Origin: a virus | DNA: 64,000 bases | Direction: 5' to 3' (one strand) | Virus record (IMG/VR): IMGVR_UViG_3300017917_005108 | Location: 1-64,000 of that record | Shown: positions 44,101-53,756 of the stretch, in pieces | How the letters are laid out: each line of letters starts with the position of its first letter | Position numbering within the stretch: position 1 is the stretch's first letter | Translations under genes and position numbers: made by a program | Notes under the pieces: generated by a model | The model's database searches: none | Told to the model about the DNA's origin: nothing | The model's input: only the letters and a program-made list of their open reading frames with translations

Positions 44101-45246
44101 TGCTAAATTATCTAAATTTAGTGAAGTCAGGGAACAATTTAATGCTGATAAATTTCTAAGCTTAAAAGAAGATGGGTAGTTATTAAAATTTATTTCAGTT
44201 ATAGGATTACAAGATACATCAAGTGTTTCAAGTGCAGATAATGCTGATAGACCTATAATAATGTTTAAAGAACTTAAAGAACCAACAGGAGAAGAAAAAT
44301 AATTATAGCCGCCTACATCTAAATACTGTAATGCTGTTAGACCTGTTACATTAAGTGATGTCAGAGGATTGGTATTCAGATACAAGTATTGTAGAGCAGG
44401 TAAATTTATTAGAACAGGATCAGTAATTAAGTTACCATTTGTTAATCCAAGATTATAGTAAGTAATTGGATCGTACCCACGGCGATCACCGAGGTGTAAA
44501 TAACTCAAAGTAGGTATGTTTTGTAATACAAAAGAAGTTAGCTGGTTGTTATTACAGAAAAGATATCGCAAACTGCTCAAAGGCCCAGTAAAATTAAATG
44601 AGCTTAATCTACTAGTGTAATTGGAATAGATGTTATGAGGCCCTAGATTTAAAGATGCAATACCACTAAGAGCTCTGGTATCAGATAGTGTAAAGTCTAA
44701 TACTTTTAATGGTGTTCTACCTATATCTAATGAAAATAAGCTACAATTATTAAATTTAAATGCACTAAGATAAGAGCTGTCTAGATTAAGGTAAGATAAT
44801 TTAGTACCACTTAAATTAACATACTGATATGATCCATTGCGTATGTCTAGACTAAAGAGGTTTTGTAGTCCTATAACTCTGATGCCTGATATACCGCCTG
44901 TCCATGTGTAGAAATTATATAAAGAAGCATTTTCCCTTAGATCTGCTTCAAACAATGTATTGTTCCCTGCTCCATGAAATGTCACCAGGTTAGGAAATAA
45001 TCTGAAATCTAAATATGTAAGAGACTGCTGAAATGGTAGTTCATAAAGTCCGCTGTATAAATCTGTTACTAAAGCCAATCTAGGTGAAGTGTTTTCAATG
45101 TAAAGTGTATTGTTACCGACGTTTAAGCCTTCTTTTTGCACATAATAATCAGTGCCAGAGAGTAAAGGAGGGTATGGTACAAAAAAAGCAGATATACTAC
45201 TTGTTTGATTGTTATTGCTTGCGGTTGCTGCTCTTACCCATGCCAT
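41140..45246 (-). CDS. Giant LRR adhesin with MBG and L-type-lectin-like domains
   Basis: 1368 residues. 60-830 or so: long internalin-like leucine-rich repeats (ALQYLDVGG, LTSLNVTGL, LRNLSALNC, SSINLSAFSS). A tail that resembles LRR caps of adhesins follows (NNNLLDSESIDALF). Next come two beta domains, one MBG-like (FVYTGSPKSVSAFSP ... PIETGSYTVSAVSV). Then there is a segment with FDYAFYGSTTQAGEGFCVSL, GYGLNY and GIGFDSTGNFG, the pattern of bacterial L-type lectins. It lacks a signal peptide, as expected for a virion protein. Probably the host-range adhesin. It ends 14 nt before the RCC1 adhesin gene. Confidence 0.8.
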   Translation of the reverse strand: MAWVRAATASNNNQTSSISAFFVPYPPLLSGTDYYVQKEGLNVGNNTLYIENTSPRLALVTDLYSGLYELPFQQSLTYLDFRLFPNLVTFHGAGNNTLFEADLRENASLYNFYTWTGGISGIRVIGLQNLFSLDIRNGSYQYVNLSGTKLSYLNLDSSYLSAFKFNNCSLFSLDIGRTPLKVLDFTLSDTRALSGIASLNLGPHNIYSNYTSRLSSFNFTGPLSSLRYLFCNNNQLTSFVLQNIPTLSYLHLGDRRGYDPITYYNLGLTNGNLITDPVLINLPALQYLYLNTNPLTSLNVTGLTALQYLDVGGYNYFSSPVGSLSSLNIIIGLSALSALETLDVSCNPITEINFNNYPSSFKLRNLSALNCSLTSLNLDNLADSLTALNLFNSQSLSSLDISSLSALKFLDLGATSNLRSLILPAIPNNLENIAFTNSRFITSFNYNTLNNLISLTLNSYSLSSVQLAGLSALKYFNCRTSAPEIDLTKGLSSIDTLVFTGNVHLSAVKTENNYFASLTSITFDSFFFTRYNNSLSAFTLTGAPVLKTIYMDGSPLKNINIKNNPQLNYFYFLSIQSSNKFVDFSNCYNLNQIYYYGPINSIDFTNCTVLSSIFLYYTNLTSLPTLPGTMERINVYYHNISSINFSNYPVLNYLVFGGGDANSITLSNLPNLAYLSLNNNGLTSFDFTGSVNLSSVNISNNRLREINNFTVLHKCSGITEFTANTNQLSSINLSAFSSLIYFQAFTNYLSTINLNYSKNITNLQIQDNNISTLDLTPLTGLEYIHCEYNNLTSINVLTSTKISYEAYVNNNLLDSESIDALFYSLCAGGAYIYDYTNNKTGRSSYSNQQYTHMSTQGVVLYPDEPNNTVSQPVPKISIVQPSLPATLQYTQTLDLSATASYLGNRLQTFYTVLSGPGKTLSPTVSALSGTGTITVLVSSLSTTVFAPATALFDITLTRLDISNFIQFTNTSFVYTGSPKSVSAFSPSYPGVGLLTYYLSSGSFVTPIETGSYTVSAVSVNGNYSGSATTTMTIYPTGFYTLPVSAKSTLIYSTSGFDTRKDIVITFDYAFYGSTTQAGEGFCVSLIGYTPIVSGGAPGYGLNYTNANYLSTNSTGGAAFINYNGLYSGILGIGFDSTGNFGTSSYGVTGLPTSVSNSITLRGGFYDNYQVITRTNSLSSFDNPISIYQQITGTDLPVYRRIRIRFCDLGKRVIVQQKELSARDFSTYLDYNFGDLTPNAVRPCLSYSSGLTAATLKIKNFNINGYFNNDYSTPVEPTTFDSSIQIPISGGVVGYYGVSFASLYQSDILSYDNKYPTDLPLTMDIYINNAFVATVNFDPIYLGQKFTYFKFNTQTNYEGIFAPGSVQVL

Positions 45247-45252
45247 AAAAAA

Positions 45253-48200
45253 TTAGAAAGTTAGTTCTCCTCCGGTTAGAGTTGGCGTATCACCTATTAC
45301 AACAAAAGTGCTGTAATTTAATAAATTAGTTGGATTACTAAAATTGTTGTGTATTGTTCCTATATTTGGTCTATACATACTACTTTGTATATTAGTTAAT
45401 ATACCGTTAAAGTATTTAAAGTCTGTTACAAATGCATAAAACATATTAGTTGTATCTTTGGCAAGATAGGTAATACTATATATATTTGTTTCAGAATTTA
45501 AAGTCATAATAGGCTTGTCTATAGTAATAATATCAATGTTCTGGTTAGTACCTGTTAGACTAAACTGTACTACGTCAAGATAGTTTACATCTGCAAGCTT
45601 TTTGTAAGGGTAGAGCTGTACTAAACTAAATGTGTTTAAATTTAAAGAATATATAACAGGATATATTGATTTAAAGTTTGAAGCACTAGCTATAGGGTGT
45701 AGTGTTGTTTTTGCAAAAATAAGTTCATTATTCTTTTCATCAAACCAAACAGTGGAAAACTTTTCAAATTCTTTATTAATACCTCTTTCTACATAGGTTT
45801 CGTTATTAGAAGGTGTCCTGACATTATTAGTGGAATAATTAAAATCAATTTTATCAAAAATTAAATGATTTTCTGTTTCAACTTGTAATGTATCATAATA
45901 TACATCAAAATTAATAACACAGTTATTAACCTCTTCTCTTATATGTTGAGGGTATTTTATAAAAATGCTTGAAAGTGCAGAAGAAACTGGTTCTATTAGA
46001 GAAGAATTAGAATTTCTCATATAAAAATCTCCATATGTAGAATATCTAGTATTGTAAATAGAAACTTTACCTGAGGAGCCTGTTAAAGTAGGTACATATT
46101 CAGTTTCTCTATTTTGTAGTCTGATATTAAAGAAATTACTAGGTAATGTAAAATCAGGCTCCTGTGTAAATTGATCATTACAGGGAGTAAATTGATCGGT
46201 AAAACTACTTACAACAAAATAATAACCTAGATATTGTGGTAAAGCAGAAGCTGGGGGTTCAAATGTAAATGAAGCTGCATATGCAAATGTGGGTCTATAA
46301 TCAGGTGCAATAGGATTAGCTCCTGCATCTACAAGCTCATCATAAAAAGTTGGTGTTACATTAGGTACAAATGAGGGGTTATCAGTGCAGGGATCAACTA
46401 ATAAAGTTCCATTTGGTGAGATAAAAGAAAATCCGTCTTTAACATAGCAAATAATTGTAGTTTTAACTATTTCTGAACAAAATCTTTCTGGTTGAAATGC
46501 ATAGGATGCAATGTTATAAGGTGAACCAGAAAGAGCAAATTCTGGTATACCGTCTGTGTACTGTGTTGCTGAAAGCGGTGATATTGCAGTAAGAGATCCA
46601 GAATAAACAAAATAACCTGATCCTGGAGGATAGTTATTAGTTGTTCTTAATATAACACCAGAATAATTTTTTAAAGCATTAATTTCTGTATAATCAAAAT
46701 TAAATCCTGATACAACATCATAAAAAACATGTCCATCTATTATTAAACAATCTTTATCTGTTAAAAGACTACCACTATTTGAGTATGCAGATAAAATACC
46801 GGAAGTGTTTTTAAAGTCACCAGTAATTTTGTATAAACCATAATCATTACCATAGACATCTGATTTAAATTGAACTAATGTTTTGTTAAGTGAAAGTAAT
46901 TTTTCAAGTCTTAAATCTATTGGGTATTGGTTAACAGGGTGGAGAGGATATATATCATCATTTGCCCAAGTATCTTTTTTATAATTTTTAAAAAATTCTT
47001 GAGGGTCTATATATCTAGATAATCCTTGATTAGAAAATGTTATGCTTTGCTCTCTGCTTTGATATCCTCTAAAAGTATGTAATAGAGGGTCACTTTTAAC
47101 ATCGCCGAATTTATAGCCGTTTGTATAATCTATTTGAGTAAAGCTATTATCTTCTATAAAAATTAAGGGTGACTCTTGATCTTGCTGTGTATTACCTGAG
47201 ATATTTCCAAATTTACTTGGATCTGGAAAAATATAAACAGTGTTGGGTGTTAAAGTAGAAACACTTACTGTTGAAGTAAAATTAAAATTATAAAAATTAA
47301 GTAGCCCTAATTTATCTGGTTTAAAAAACAATCCTTGTGCTTTTGGTGTTTTTAAAAGACTTTCTTCGGGTACAAATGCTACAGTTGGAGAAGTTTTATT
47401 TAAATAGTTTGCAAATGGGCTCTCTGCTTTAAATAAAATACCAGAGGTAATATTTGTAACTGTATTTCCGGTTGATACATAATAAAAATCTGTACCCATG
47501 TATTTTTTTGTAACTTCTTTAAGTAAGCTTAGCCTTAAATTATTTTGACTATTATTGTTTATATTATTAATAAAGTCTCTATCTTTAAGAAAGTTTAATT
47601 GGGTTGAATTAATTGTTGGTGTAATAGAGAAATTATTTGTACCTAATTCAACTAAAAAGAATGGGTAGCTTGTGATTGCATTTACTATAGATTTGTCAAA
47701 ATTTAAATAATAATTTGCATCTATATCTAGTAAATTAAGAACAAATTCAGTATTTCGTAATCCTGTTGCCCCGTAGGCTGATGCGGGTAAAGTACCTAAA
47801 TCAAAATAGCTAGAATTATTATCATATAGTTCTTCTAACTCTACTATTATGTTATTTCTTACTGCAGAGGGAGTAATATTTAGAGTTTGAATTAGTTCAG
47901 TTAAATCTTGTGCTTCTAAACTTTTTGATATTTCATTGTAGATTAGTTTTTCTACGCCGTATATACTACCCTTTAGGTTATACTCAACAGCGCTAAACTT
48001 TGCTTTATCACGTAAAGTAGAGAAATATATACAAATATCCTTTATTTTTTTAGCAAAAAATGGAACTGCAATAGCTAAGTCTCTAGGGCTGTTTTTATCT
48101 ATATTTTGTAAGAATCTTCTTTCATCAATAGATGAATAATTTAAAACTATTTCTGTTATAAAGTCTTTATATAATTCGGTAATAGCATCAGAAGATGCTT

Positions 48201-48411
48201 GAGGCGCATAATCTTTAGCTTCAAACCAATTATTAAGATAATTGTTATATCTTTGAAATAATTCTTCTGTACTTAGGGATAAGGTACCGTTATATTTTAA
48301 CCAGTCTATAAATGATATAGGTGTTGTTCTATCAATTGGAAATTCAACTAATGTGTCTTTAGTAATAGAATTATCTAATTTTTCATCTACAAATCTATTA
48401 ACATCTGGCAT
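45253..48411 (-). CDS. Large baseplate-associated structural protein (1052 aa)
   Basis: No domain recognised. Residues 1-220 are helical (FIDWLKYNGTL, YNNYLNNWFEAKDY, FFAKKIKDICIYF). The rest is beta-rich with repeated loops. Position after gp6-like and the next 1157-residue protein suggests the place of T4 gp7/gp8 wedge components, but sequence similarity cannot be judged by eye. It is followed by the LRR adhesin, so it may anchor the fibre set. Octamer 5 nt upstream of the ATG. Confidence 0.62.
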   Translation of the reverse strand: MPDVNRFVDEKLDNSITKDTLVEFPIDRTTPISFIDWLKYNGTLSLSTEELFQRYNNYLNNWFEAKDYAPQASSDAITELYKDFITEIVLNYSSIDERRFLQNIDKNSPRDLAIAVPFFAKKIKDICIYFSTLRDKAKFSAVEYNLKGSIYGVEKLIYNEISKSLEAQDLTELIQTLNITPSAVRNNIIVELEELYDNNSSYFDLGTLPASAYGATGLRNTEFVLNLLDIDANYYLNFDKSIVNAITSYPFFLVELGTNNFSITPTINSTQLNFLKDRDFINNINNNSQNNLRLSLLKEVTKKYMGTDFYYVSTGNTVTNITSGILFKAESPFANYLNKTSPTVAFVPEESLLKTPKAQGLFFKPDKLGLLNFYNFNFTSTVSVSTLTPNTVYIFPDPSKFGNISGNTQQDQESPLIFIEDNSFTQIDYTNGYKFGDVKSDPLLHTFRGYQSREQSITFSNQGLSRYIDPQEFFKNYKKDTWANDDIYPLHPVNQYPIDLRLEKLLSLNKTLVQFKSDVYGNDYGLYKITGDFKNTSGILSAYSNSGSLLTDKDCLIIDGHVFYDVVSGFNFDYTEINALKNYSGVILRTTNNYPPGSGYFVYSGSLTAISPLSATQYTDGIPEFALSGSPYNIASYAFQPERFCSEIVKTTIICYVKDGFSFISPNGTLLVDPCTDNPSFVPNVTPTFYDELVDAGANPIAPDYRPTFAYAASFTFEPPASALPQYLGYYFVVSSFTDQFTPCNDQFTQEPDFTLPSNFFNIRLQNRETEYVPTLTGSSGKVSIYNTRYSTYGDFYMRNSNSSLIEPVSSALSSIFIKYPQHIREEVNNCVINFDVYYDTLQVETENHLIFDKIDFNYSTNNVRTPSNNETYVERGINKEFEKFSTVWFDEKNNELIFAKTTLHPIASASNFKSIYPVIYSLNLNTFSLVQLYPYKKLADVNYLDVVQFSLTGTNQNIDIITIDKPIMTLNSETNIYSITYLAKDTTNMFYAFVTDFKYFNGILTNIQSSMYRPNIGTIHNNFSNPTNLLNYSTFVVIGDTPTLTGGELTF

Positions 48412-48416
48412 TGAAT

Positions 48417-48424
48417 TATTTAAT
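48417..48424 (-). promoter_or_regulatory. T4-type late promoter octamer ATTAAATA
   Basis: ATTAAATA, spacer ATTCA (5 nt), then ATG at 48411. Confidence 0.55.
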
Positions 48425-51400
48425 TATTGTATACAATATCAACAGTATTAGTAAATAGCTTTAAGCCTTTAGTTAGCTCATAACTTAAAATATTTTGCAT
48501 GATTCCGTTATTCTTTGACCAGTCTTTATAAGAGCTTAATGTGGGAGACAGTAGATTAATTGGGTCATTCCAATTTAAAATATTGTTATAGAAAGAGTTT
48601 TCAGTAATATCATTAAATTGATAGAAGGAATAATAATTTTTAATATTTATACCAGTAAGACTCTTAGGCGCTACTAAGCCCCAGCCCCAGTCATACGTGT
48701 ATGAACTTAAAGGTAATATATCTCCTAAATTATAGCCTTTGATATTAGATGTGTTTACTATTGTATAAAGGTCAGAGAAGAGCTCTAAAGCTACTATAGA
48801 TTTTCCAGAAATAATAGTACCTGACAATACATTTATTTGATTGCCTAAATTTATTCCATATTTTGAGCTATTAATATATCCTTTTTTATCAAAATTTCTA
48901 TTAAACGTATTTCTATCACCCCAAAGTATTTTGTGTTTTATTGATAAAAGATCTACAAGTCTTCTTAATTGAGGTGGAAAGGGATAATTATATTCCTCAA
49001 ACTGTAGACTTAACTCATCGCAAAAAGATAGAAGTTTATCTAAATTGCATTTATCTATATCTGAGTTGTTGGAAACAAAGTTTGCTGTTTTTTCATATAC
49101 TACTTTTCCCAACTCATAAGGTTGAGCACTAATGCTGCCTACTATTGTGCTTAAAAAATTATCAAAAAACATTTTTTTATTAAAAAGAACTTCTTGATAT
49201 CTTAAATCTTTATAAAAATTACCAGCATCAAAATCTTCATTTATTTTTGTAACGTTATATTTACCGGTAGAAGGATATACGTTAAAAAGCGCAGACTCGC
49301 CAGATAGATATCTTGTAACATTAAAAGGAACCATATATTTGTTAATCCATCTTGATCCAATCCAATCACCGTAGGCCTGGAATATTCTTTCTTGGAAAGC
49401 AGATACGGGATTAGATGTTGAATCTGGAGGAAACTCTAAAGTAATACTGTCAACACCTGCAATAGAAGACATGCTTTCGTTAGTAGTGTCAACATAATAC
49501 AATTTGTTTTCAAAATTGTTTATTACCCAAAGATAATTTGCAGTATCACATGCAATACCACCTATACTACCTATATAGTTTGTTGTGTTAACACCGGAAC
49601 CGCCAGGAAAAGAAGTAACTTTTTGAGGATTATTTGCATCTAGCTTTATTATTGTTTCTCTATCATTAACAACATAAGCATTTTGTGCACCATCAACAGT
49701 TATATTGCCTGCTAGTCTAAACCCTGTAAGAGGATATCCTGTGAGAAGGTTACCGTCTTTATCAAACTTATATACAAAATCATTTTTACCTGTTAAAGAA
49801 ACAGAAGGTGAAACAGGATAATTCATATTTAAAGTAGTAAGCCATACATAATTGTTTCTATCAACACAAATTTCTACCGGGGATATTAAACTTGGAAATG
49901 GTATTACTTTTATAAAATTACCTGTATCATCAAATTTAAATAAAAAGTTTGATATTGGATGTGTATAAGCAACCCATATATTATTTTGTGTATCGGTATC
50001 TATAGATGCAGGTAGTAAAGTATTTTCACCAGCAAATCCACTTAGGGGAGCTAAATTGTAATCAGAACTTAAAGCATACACCAGATTTTTATACATAGGT
50101 ACAGCAACAGATTTTGCTTGTCCTGTATATCTATCAATTTTTATTGATGAGACTGCATCAAAAAGTGTAAACCATACATCGCTATTACCGTCCATAACAA
50201 TACTCGCAGGAGCAGCGCTAGATAGTTCTGTTGATCTAAGATCAACATAGTAGGTAGAGTTGTATCCTGAAAAAGGATATGAAGATAAATTAAATGCAGA
50301 GAGAATTCCGCCGTAAATATCAATTTTATAAATTTTATCTGCTTGTCCGTCTGCTACCCATGTTCTATAGTCTTCACCAAACCCTGCTCCAGATGGTGCA
50401 ACTTGAAATGAATAGCTTTCAACACTTCCAGGTGTATCATAATCTGATACATAGGCTGAAAGAAACTCTTCCATTGTACCATCACAGTAATTAAAGTTTC
50501 TAGTTTTAAAAATACGTTTTACCTTGAAGTATTGTGGCATAGATACCCATCCTACTAAACTATCTTTAGGAAAGTTTACCGGGTCAACAACAGTCATGCC
50601 AGCAGTTAATAATAAATTCTCACTGCTAATATGAGGAATAAAATATCCTTTATAAAATCCACCAATGCTTCTTGGTATATCAACAGAAAAATCACTATAA
50701 AAGCTTACTGCAGATATACAGGTGCGAGTTAAGTCATTATTTTGCTTTACTAAGCTTATGGCTAAATCATAAGAAGTGACATTTTGCGCAAGAGTTTCAA
50801 TTGTAGATGATGATAGAGGTGGATATGTTTTTGTAGTATAATTTTCAAAATCTTTCATTCTAATAACAAAAGGTATCTCAGTATACTGCCAACTAATTTC
50901 AGGAATGTTAAAGTTAGTTGCTGACAAAGCACCTTCGCCATCAATACCATTGGAAGTAATGCTCAGTCTACCTGCAGAATTATGTCTAACTTTAATAATA
51001 GGTAGACATGCGGGGTCTAGTTGCTGAAAACCGTAAGGCGGATATCCAACGTAGTCTTGTATGCTAGTAACCATGGAGTATGCATCTTTAAATTTTGCAT
51101 TGTCAAAAGTAGCAAAAATTAAAATTGGCGGTTCTCTTGTAGTGTAATTTTTTGTTCTATCATCAACATAATAAAATTCTGCATATCCGGTGGTACCGGC
51201 AAACCTAGATCCAGTGTCATTCTCTTGACACTGTTGAATATTGTTATTAACTATGTTTGCGTATATTTTTGTATCTTTTGTTATCACTTTATCAACTATT
51301 ACAAATTCATCAAAATCTCCTATTTTTTGAACTTCATAAAGTCGTGACAAACTTCTTAAATGACTCCATTTGTCTCTAATAAAAGAATTATAATCAATAT

Positions 51401-51893
51401 AGTCTCCAGCTGCTCCAGAAGCATAAAGATTTAATGTATATCCTTCTGCACTTAAAGCTCTATAGGACTGCCAACTATTTTGACGTTGTATTGTGAGAGG
51501 CTCTATAATTCTACTAGCTGGTACGTCATATATAAAACGTTTAAAATCTTTGAACCCTAATTTATCTGCAACAAAGTCGTAAATTGCAATGGTTGGTTGA
51601 TAACTAGAATCGTATGCATTACCATAGCTGTCAAATATAACAAGCTTCGGTTTATAAAAACCGGGGAATTTATAATGATGAGTAGCTGTTAAATCGTTTG
51701 AGTAAGTTCCATCACCAAAATGCCATTCAATTTTTTTATTACTAATAACTGTAGATCCGGTTAATAATGGAGAAGAAGTAAAATCAGGAATAAAAGTTAT
51801 AGGTGTTATATCAAGAGAATATGAAGAAAGGGTATTATTTCCTGAGTAATCTCTAGTATAAAAATAGAGATATGTGTAGTTTAAAGATTCCAT
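48420..51893 (-). CDS. Large structural protein with PKD domain and propeller (1157 aa)
   Basis: Residues 45-110 form a PKD domain (IEWHFGDGTYSND ... HHYKFPGFYKPKLVIFD). Residues 480-830 contain repeated blades with DSDVWF-type strands (DGNSDVWFTLFDA, TQNNIWVAYTH, DRNNYVWLTTL, DTANYLWVINNF), a six-bladed NHL/Vgb-like propeller. The C-terminal 300 residues are helical and mixed. Directly follows the gp6-like gene with a 1-nt overlap, so it is a baseplate wedge-associated protein, in the slot of T4 gp7. Confidence 0.68.
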   Translation of the reverse strand: MESLNYTYLYFYTRDYSGNNTLSSYSLDITPITFIPDFTSSPLLTGSTVISNKKIEWHFGDGTYSNDLTATHHYKFPGFYKPKLVIFDSYGNAYDSSYQPTIAIYDFVADKLGFKDFKRFIYDVPASRIIEPLTIQRQNSWQSYRALSAEGYTLNLYASGAAGDYIDYNSFIRDKWSHLRSLSRLYEVQKIGDFDEFVIVDKVITKDTKIYANIVNNNIQQCQENDTGSRFAGTTGYAEFYYVDDRTKNYTTREPPILIFATFDNAKFKDAYSMVTSIQDYVGYPPYGFQQLDPACLPIIKVRHNSAGRLSITSNGIDGEGALSATNFNIPEISWQYTEIPFVIRMKDFENYTTKTYPPLSSSTIETLAQNVTSYDLAISLVKQNNDLTRTCISAVSFYSDFSVDIPRSIGGFYKGYFIPHISSENLLLTAGMTVVDPVNFPKDSLVGWVSMPQYFKVKRIFKTRNFNYCDGTMEEFLSAYVSDYDTPGSVESYSFQVAPSGAGFGEDYRTWVADGQADKIYKIDIYGGILSAFNLSSYPFSGYNSTYYVDLRSTELSSAAPASIVMDGNSDVWFTLFDAVSSIKIDRYTGQAKSVAVPMYKNLVYALSSDYNLAPLSGFAGENTLLPASIDTDTQNNIWVAYTHPISNFLFKFDDTGNFIKVIPFPSLISPVEICVDRNNYVWLTTLNMNYPVSPSVSLTGKNDFVYKFDKDGNLLTGYPLTGFRLAGNITVDGAQNAYVVNDRETIIKLDANNPQKVTSFPGGSGVNTTNYIGSIGGIACDTANYLWVINNFENKLYYVDTTNESMSSIAGVDSITLEFPPDSTSNPVSAFQERIFQAYGDWIGSRWINKYMVPFNVTRYLSGESALFNVYPSTGKYNVTKINEDFDAGNFYKDLRYQEVLFNKKMFFDNFLSTIVGSISAQPYELGKVVYEKTANFVSNNSDIDKCNLDKLLSFCDELSLQFEEYNYPFPPQLRRLVDLLSIKHKILWGDRNTFNRNFDKKGYINSSKYGINLGNQINVLSGTIISGKSIVALELFSDLYTIVNTSNIKGYNLGDILPLSSYTYDWGWGLVAPKSLTGINIKNYYSFYQFNDITENSFYNNILNWNDPINLLSPTLSSYKDWSKNNGIMQNILSYELTKGLKLFTNTVDIVYNN

Positions 51894-53755
51894 TAGAACT
51901 CTCTTTCAAAATACTGAATGGAAGGGGTTATAACATTTATTTTGTTTATAAAATCTAATTGATTATTTAAAAATGGAAATTTAAAAAATGGCAGTGCAGT
52001 GTCTTGTGTGATAATCTGTATATCATCATAAGGATACACTGGGTTATATACTAGTAAGCTAACCCCTGGTGTTTCTATTTGATTACCATCTATATTTTTT
52101 ACTGTTTTAATATCCTGTACTCCTTCAATTGCTCTTATTTGATTTGTAATGTCGGTTAGTGATATAGATAATCCAAGATTATCTTTTGTAGTTGAAAAAT
52201 AATTTTGAAATATTTGACTTATTTGTTTTTTAATAGTTTCAGGATTTCTTTTAGCTGTTACTGTGCGTGTTATCTGTAAAAAGGTATTATTAGATAACTC
52301 CGGAGTTAATTCTTCACCGGAAGCTCTTAGACCTAAATCAACTAATACATAAACTGGATCAGTTACAACTAATTCAGCTGTTGCAAGTTTTACATTATTT
52401 AAATCATTTGTAATTAATTGCTTTTGTGCACTATTTAAGTAATTAGCTCTCGTGGTTAGTGAGGTAAGTTTTTCTAATTTTGGTACAGCATATATATAAA
52501 TGTTATTAAAATTACAAGTATCTGAAAACTTTACTTGGTTAAACAATACTCTCGATTCAATATCAGGTTTTTCAACACCAATATCAAAATAATATTTTAT
52601 ATGCTGGCTTAAAAAATCCCAGTTGTTGACAACTTTTACAGATGCTAAAATATTGCTATAGTTTTTAAGAAGATAATTAGTGAAGTCTTCTGAAGTTATA
52701 AGTCTATACTGACTTTTAAAGGTATTAATAGCATTTTGTTTGATGCTAGTTACAGATTCAGCTTCAACAAAATTAGTTGAGGGCTCGGGGTTAGAGAATG
52801 TTAGATAACCTGCTTGTGTTTGAGTTATTAACGTGAGATTTAAAGGAGTAGTATCAATCTGTATTTGTGAAAATCTTGAAGTATTATAAAAAAACAATTG
52901 ATTATTATCAAGCAAGCTATTGCTTATCTGTCCAGATGTTCCATCTGATTTTAGATAATAAATAGCAATTTCATCATTAGCATTAAGCATTTTACCGTTA
53001 ATGTTATTTCCAAATTTTATTTCATACCTGCCATTTTCGTTTAAACGAATTTCATATTTTAATGCATTTGATCTTTCTAAGAATAAAGATGCAGTTGGTT
53101 CATATTTAGCCCATTTTGGATTTTCTATAGTATTATCTTTTACGTAAACATCAACATTAAAATGATCAATTATTGTATTATTATTAGTTGAATCAACAGT
53201 AGTCATAGTAACTACTTCAAAAGGTTCTCCAGTAGCTATATAAGTTGGATATTCAGTATATGTGCCTTGATATAGTAAATACTGAGAAGAAAAATCTTCT
53301 AATACTTCTGTACCTGAAGTTGCTTTAGTAAATGAAATATCATTATTAAATGAGTAGTTTACTCCATTAACAGTAAAATAAGAATATCTTGGTATGGTAT
53401 ATGTTTCAGGTACTAATTGATCGGATGCTGTAGCTATAAATGGTAAAATAGCAGTTTGATAGCCTGTGGGGTTATAATTTATTAATTTTACAATTTTATT
53501 AATATTTTCATATAGCTCAGCGTTTGTAAAAGTGGCTTCTGAACTTGTTCTGTTGAGATAAAAAAGCAGTACATGATATGCATACGCAATTATATCAATT
53601 ATGGAAGATATATTGCTACCTTCAAAATTTTGATCAGTAAAAACAGTATTACTGTTTAGTCTTTTTATAATTAAATTTTTTAAAGAAAGAGCATCAAATG
53701 CAGCGTAGCCATCTACATTCAAATTAAAGTTGTTAAATGTGTTCTGTGTTGCCAT
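51893..53755 (-). CDS. Baseplate wedge protein, gp6/J-like
   Basis: 620 residues. The N-terminal part (FNNFNLNVDGYAAFDALSLK, then FEGSNISSIIDIIAYAYHVL, FYLNRTSSEATF, ENINKIVKLINYNPTGYQTA) is characteristic of T4-type gp6 and related baseplate J proteins. Mid-region YEIKFGNNINGKML supports this. gp6 forms the inner ring of the wedge. It is followed by gp25-type in the expected T4 order (25 then 6 along the transcript). Overlaps the next gene by 1 nt. Confidence 0.85.
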   Translation of the reverse strand: MATQNTFNNFNLNVDGYAAFDALSLKNLIIKRLNSNTVFTDQNFEGSNISSIIDIIAYAYHVLLFYLNRTSSEATFTNAELYENINKIVKLINYNPTGYQTAILPFIATASDQLVPETYTIPRYSYFTVNGVNYSFNNDISFTKATSGTEVLEDFSSQYLLYQGTYTEYPTYIATGEPFEVVTMTTVDSTNNNTIIDHFNVDVYVKDNTIENPKWAKYEPTASLFLERSNALKYEIRLNENGRYEIKFGNNINGKMLNANDEIAIYYLKSDGTSGQISNSLLDNNQLFFYNTSRFSQIQIDTTPLNLTLITQTQAGYLTFSNPEPSTNFVEAESVTSIKQNAINTFKSQYRLITSEDFTNYLLKNYSNILASVKVVNNWDFLSQHIKYYFDIGVEKPDIESRVLFNQVKFSDTCNFNNIYIYAVPKLEKLTSLTTRANYLNSAQKQLITNDLNNVKLATAELVVTDPVYVLVDLGLRASGEELTPELSNNTFLQITRTVTAKRNPETIKKQISQIFQNYFSTTKDNLGLSISLTDITNQIRAIEGVQDIKTVKNIDGNQIETPGVSLLVYNPVYPYDDIQIITQDTALPFFKFPFLNNQLDFINKINVITPSIQYFEREF

Positions 53756-53756
53756 A

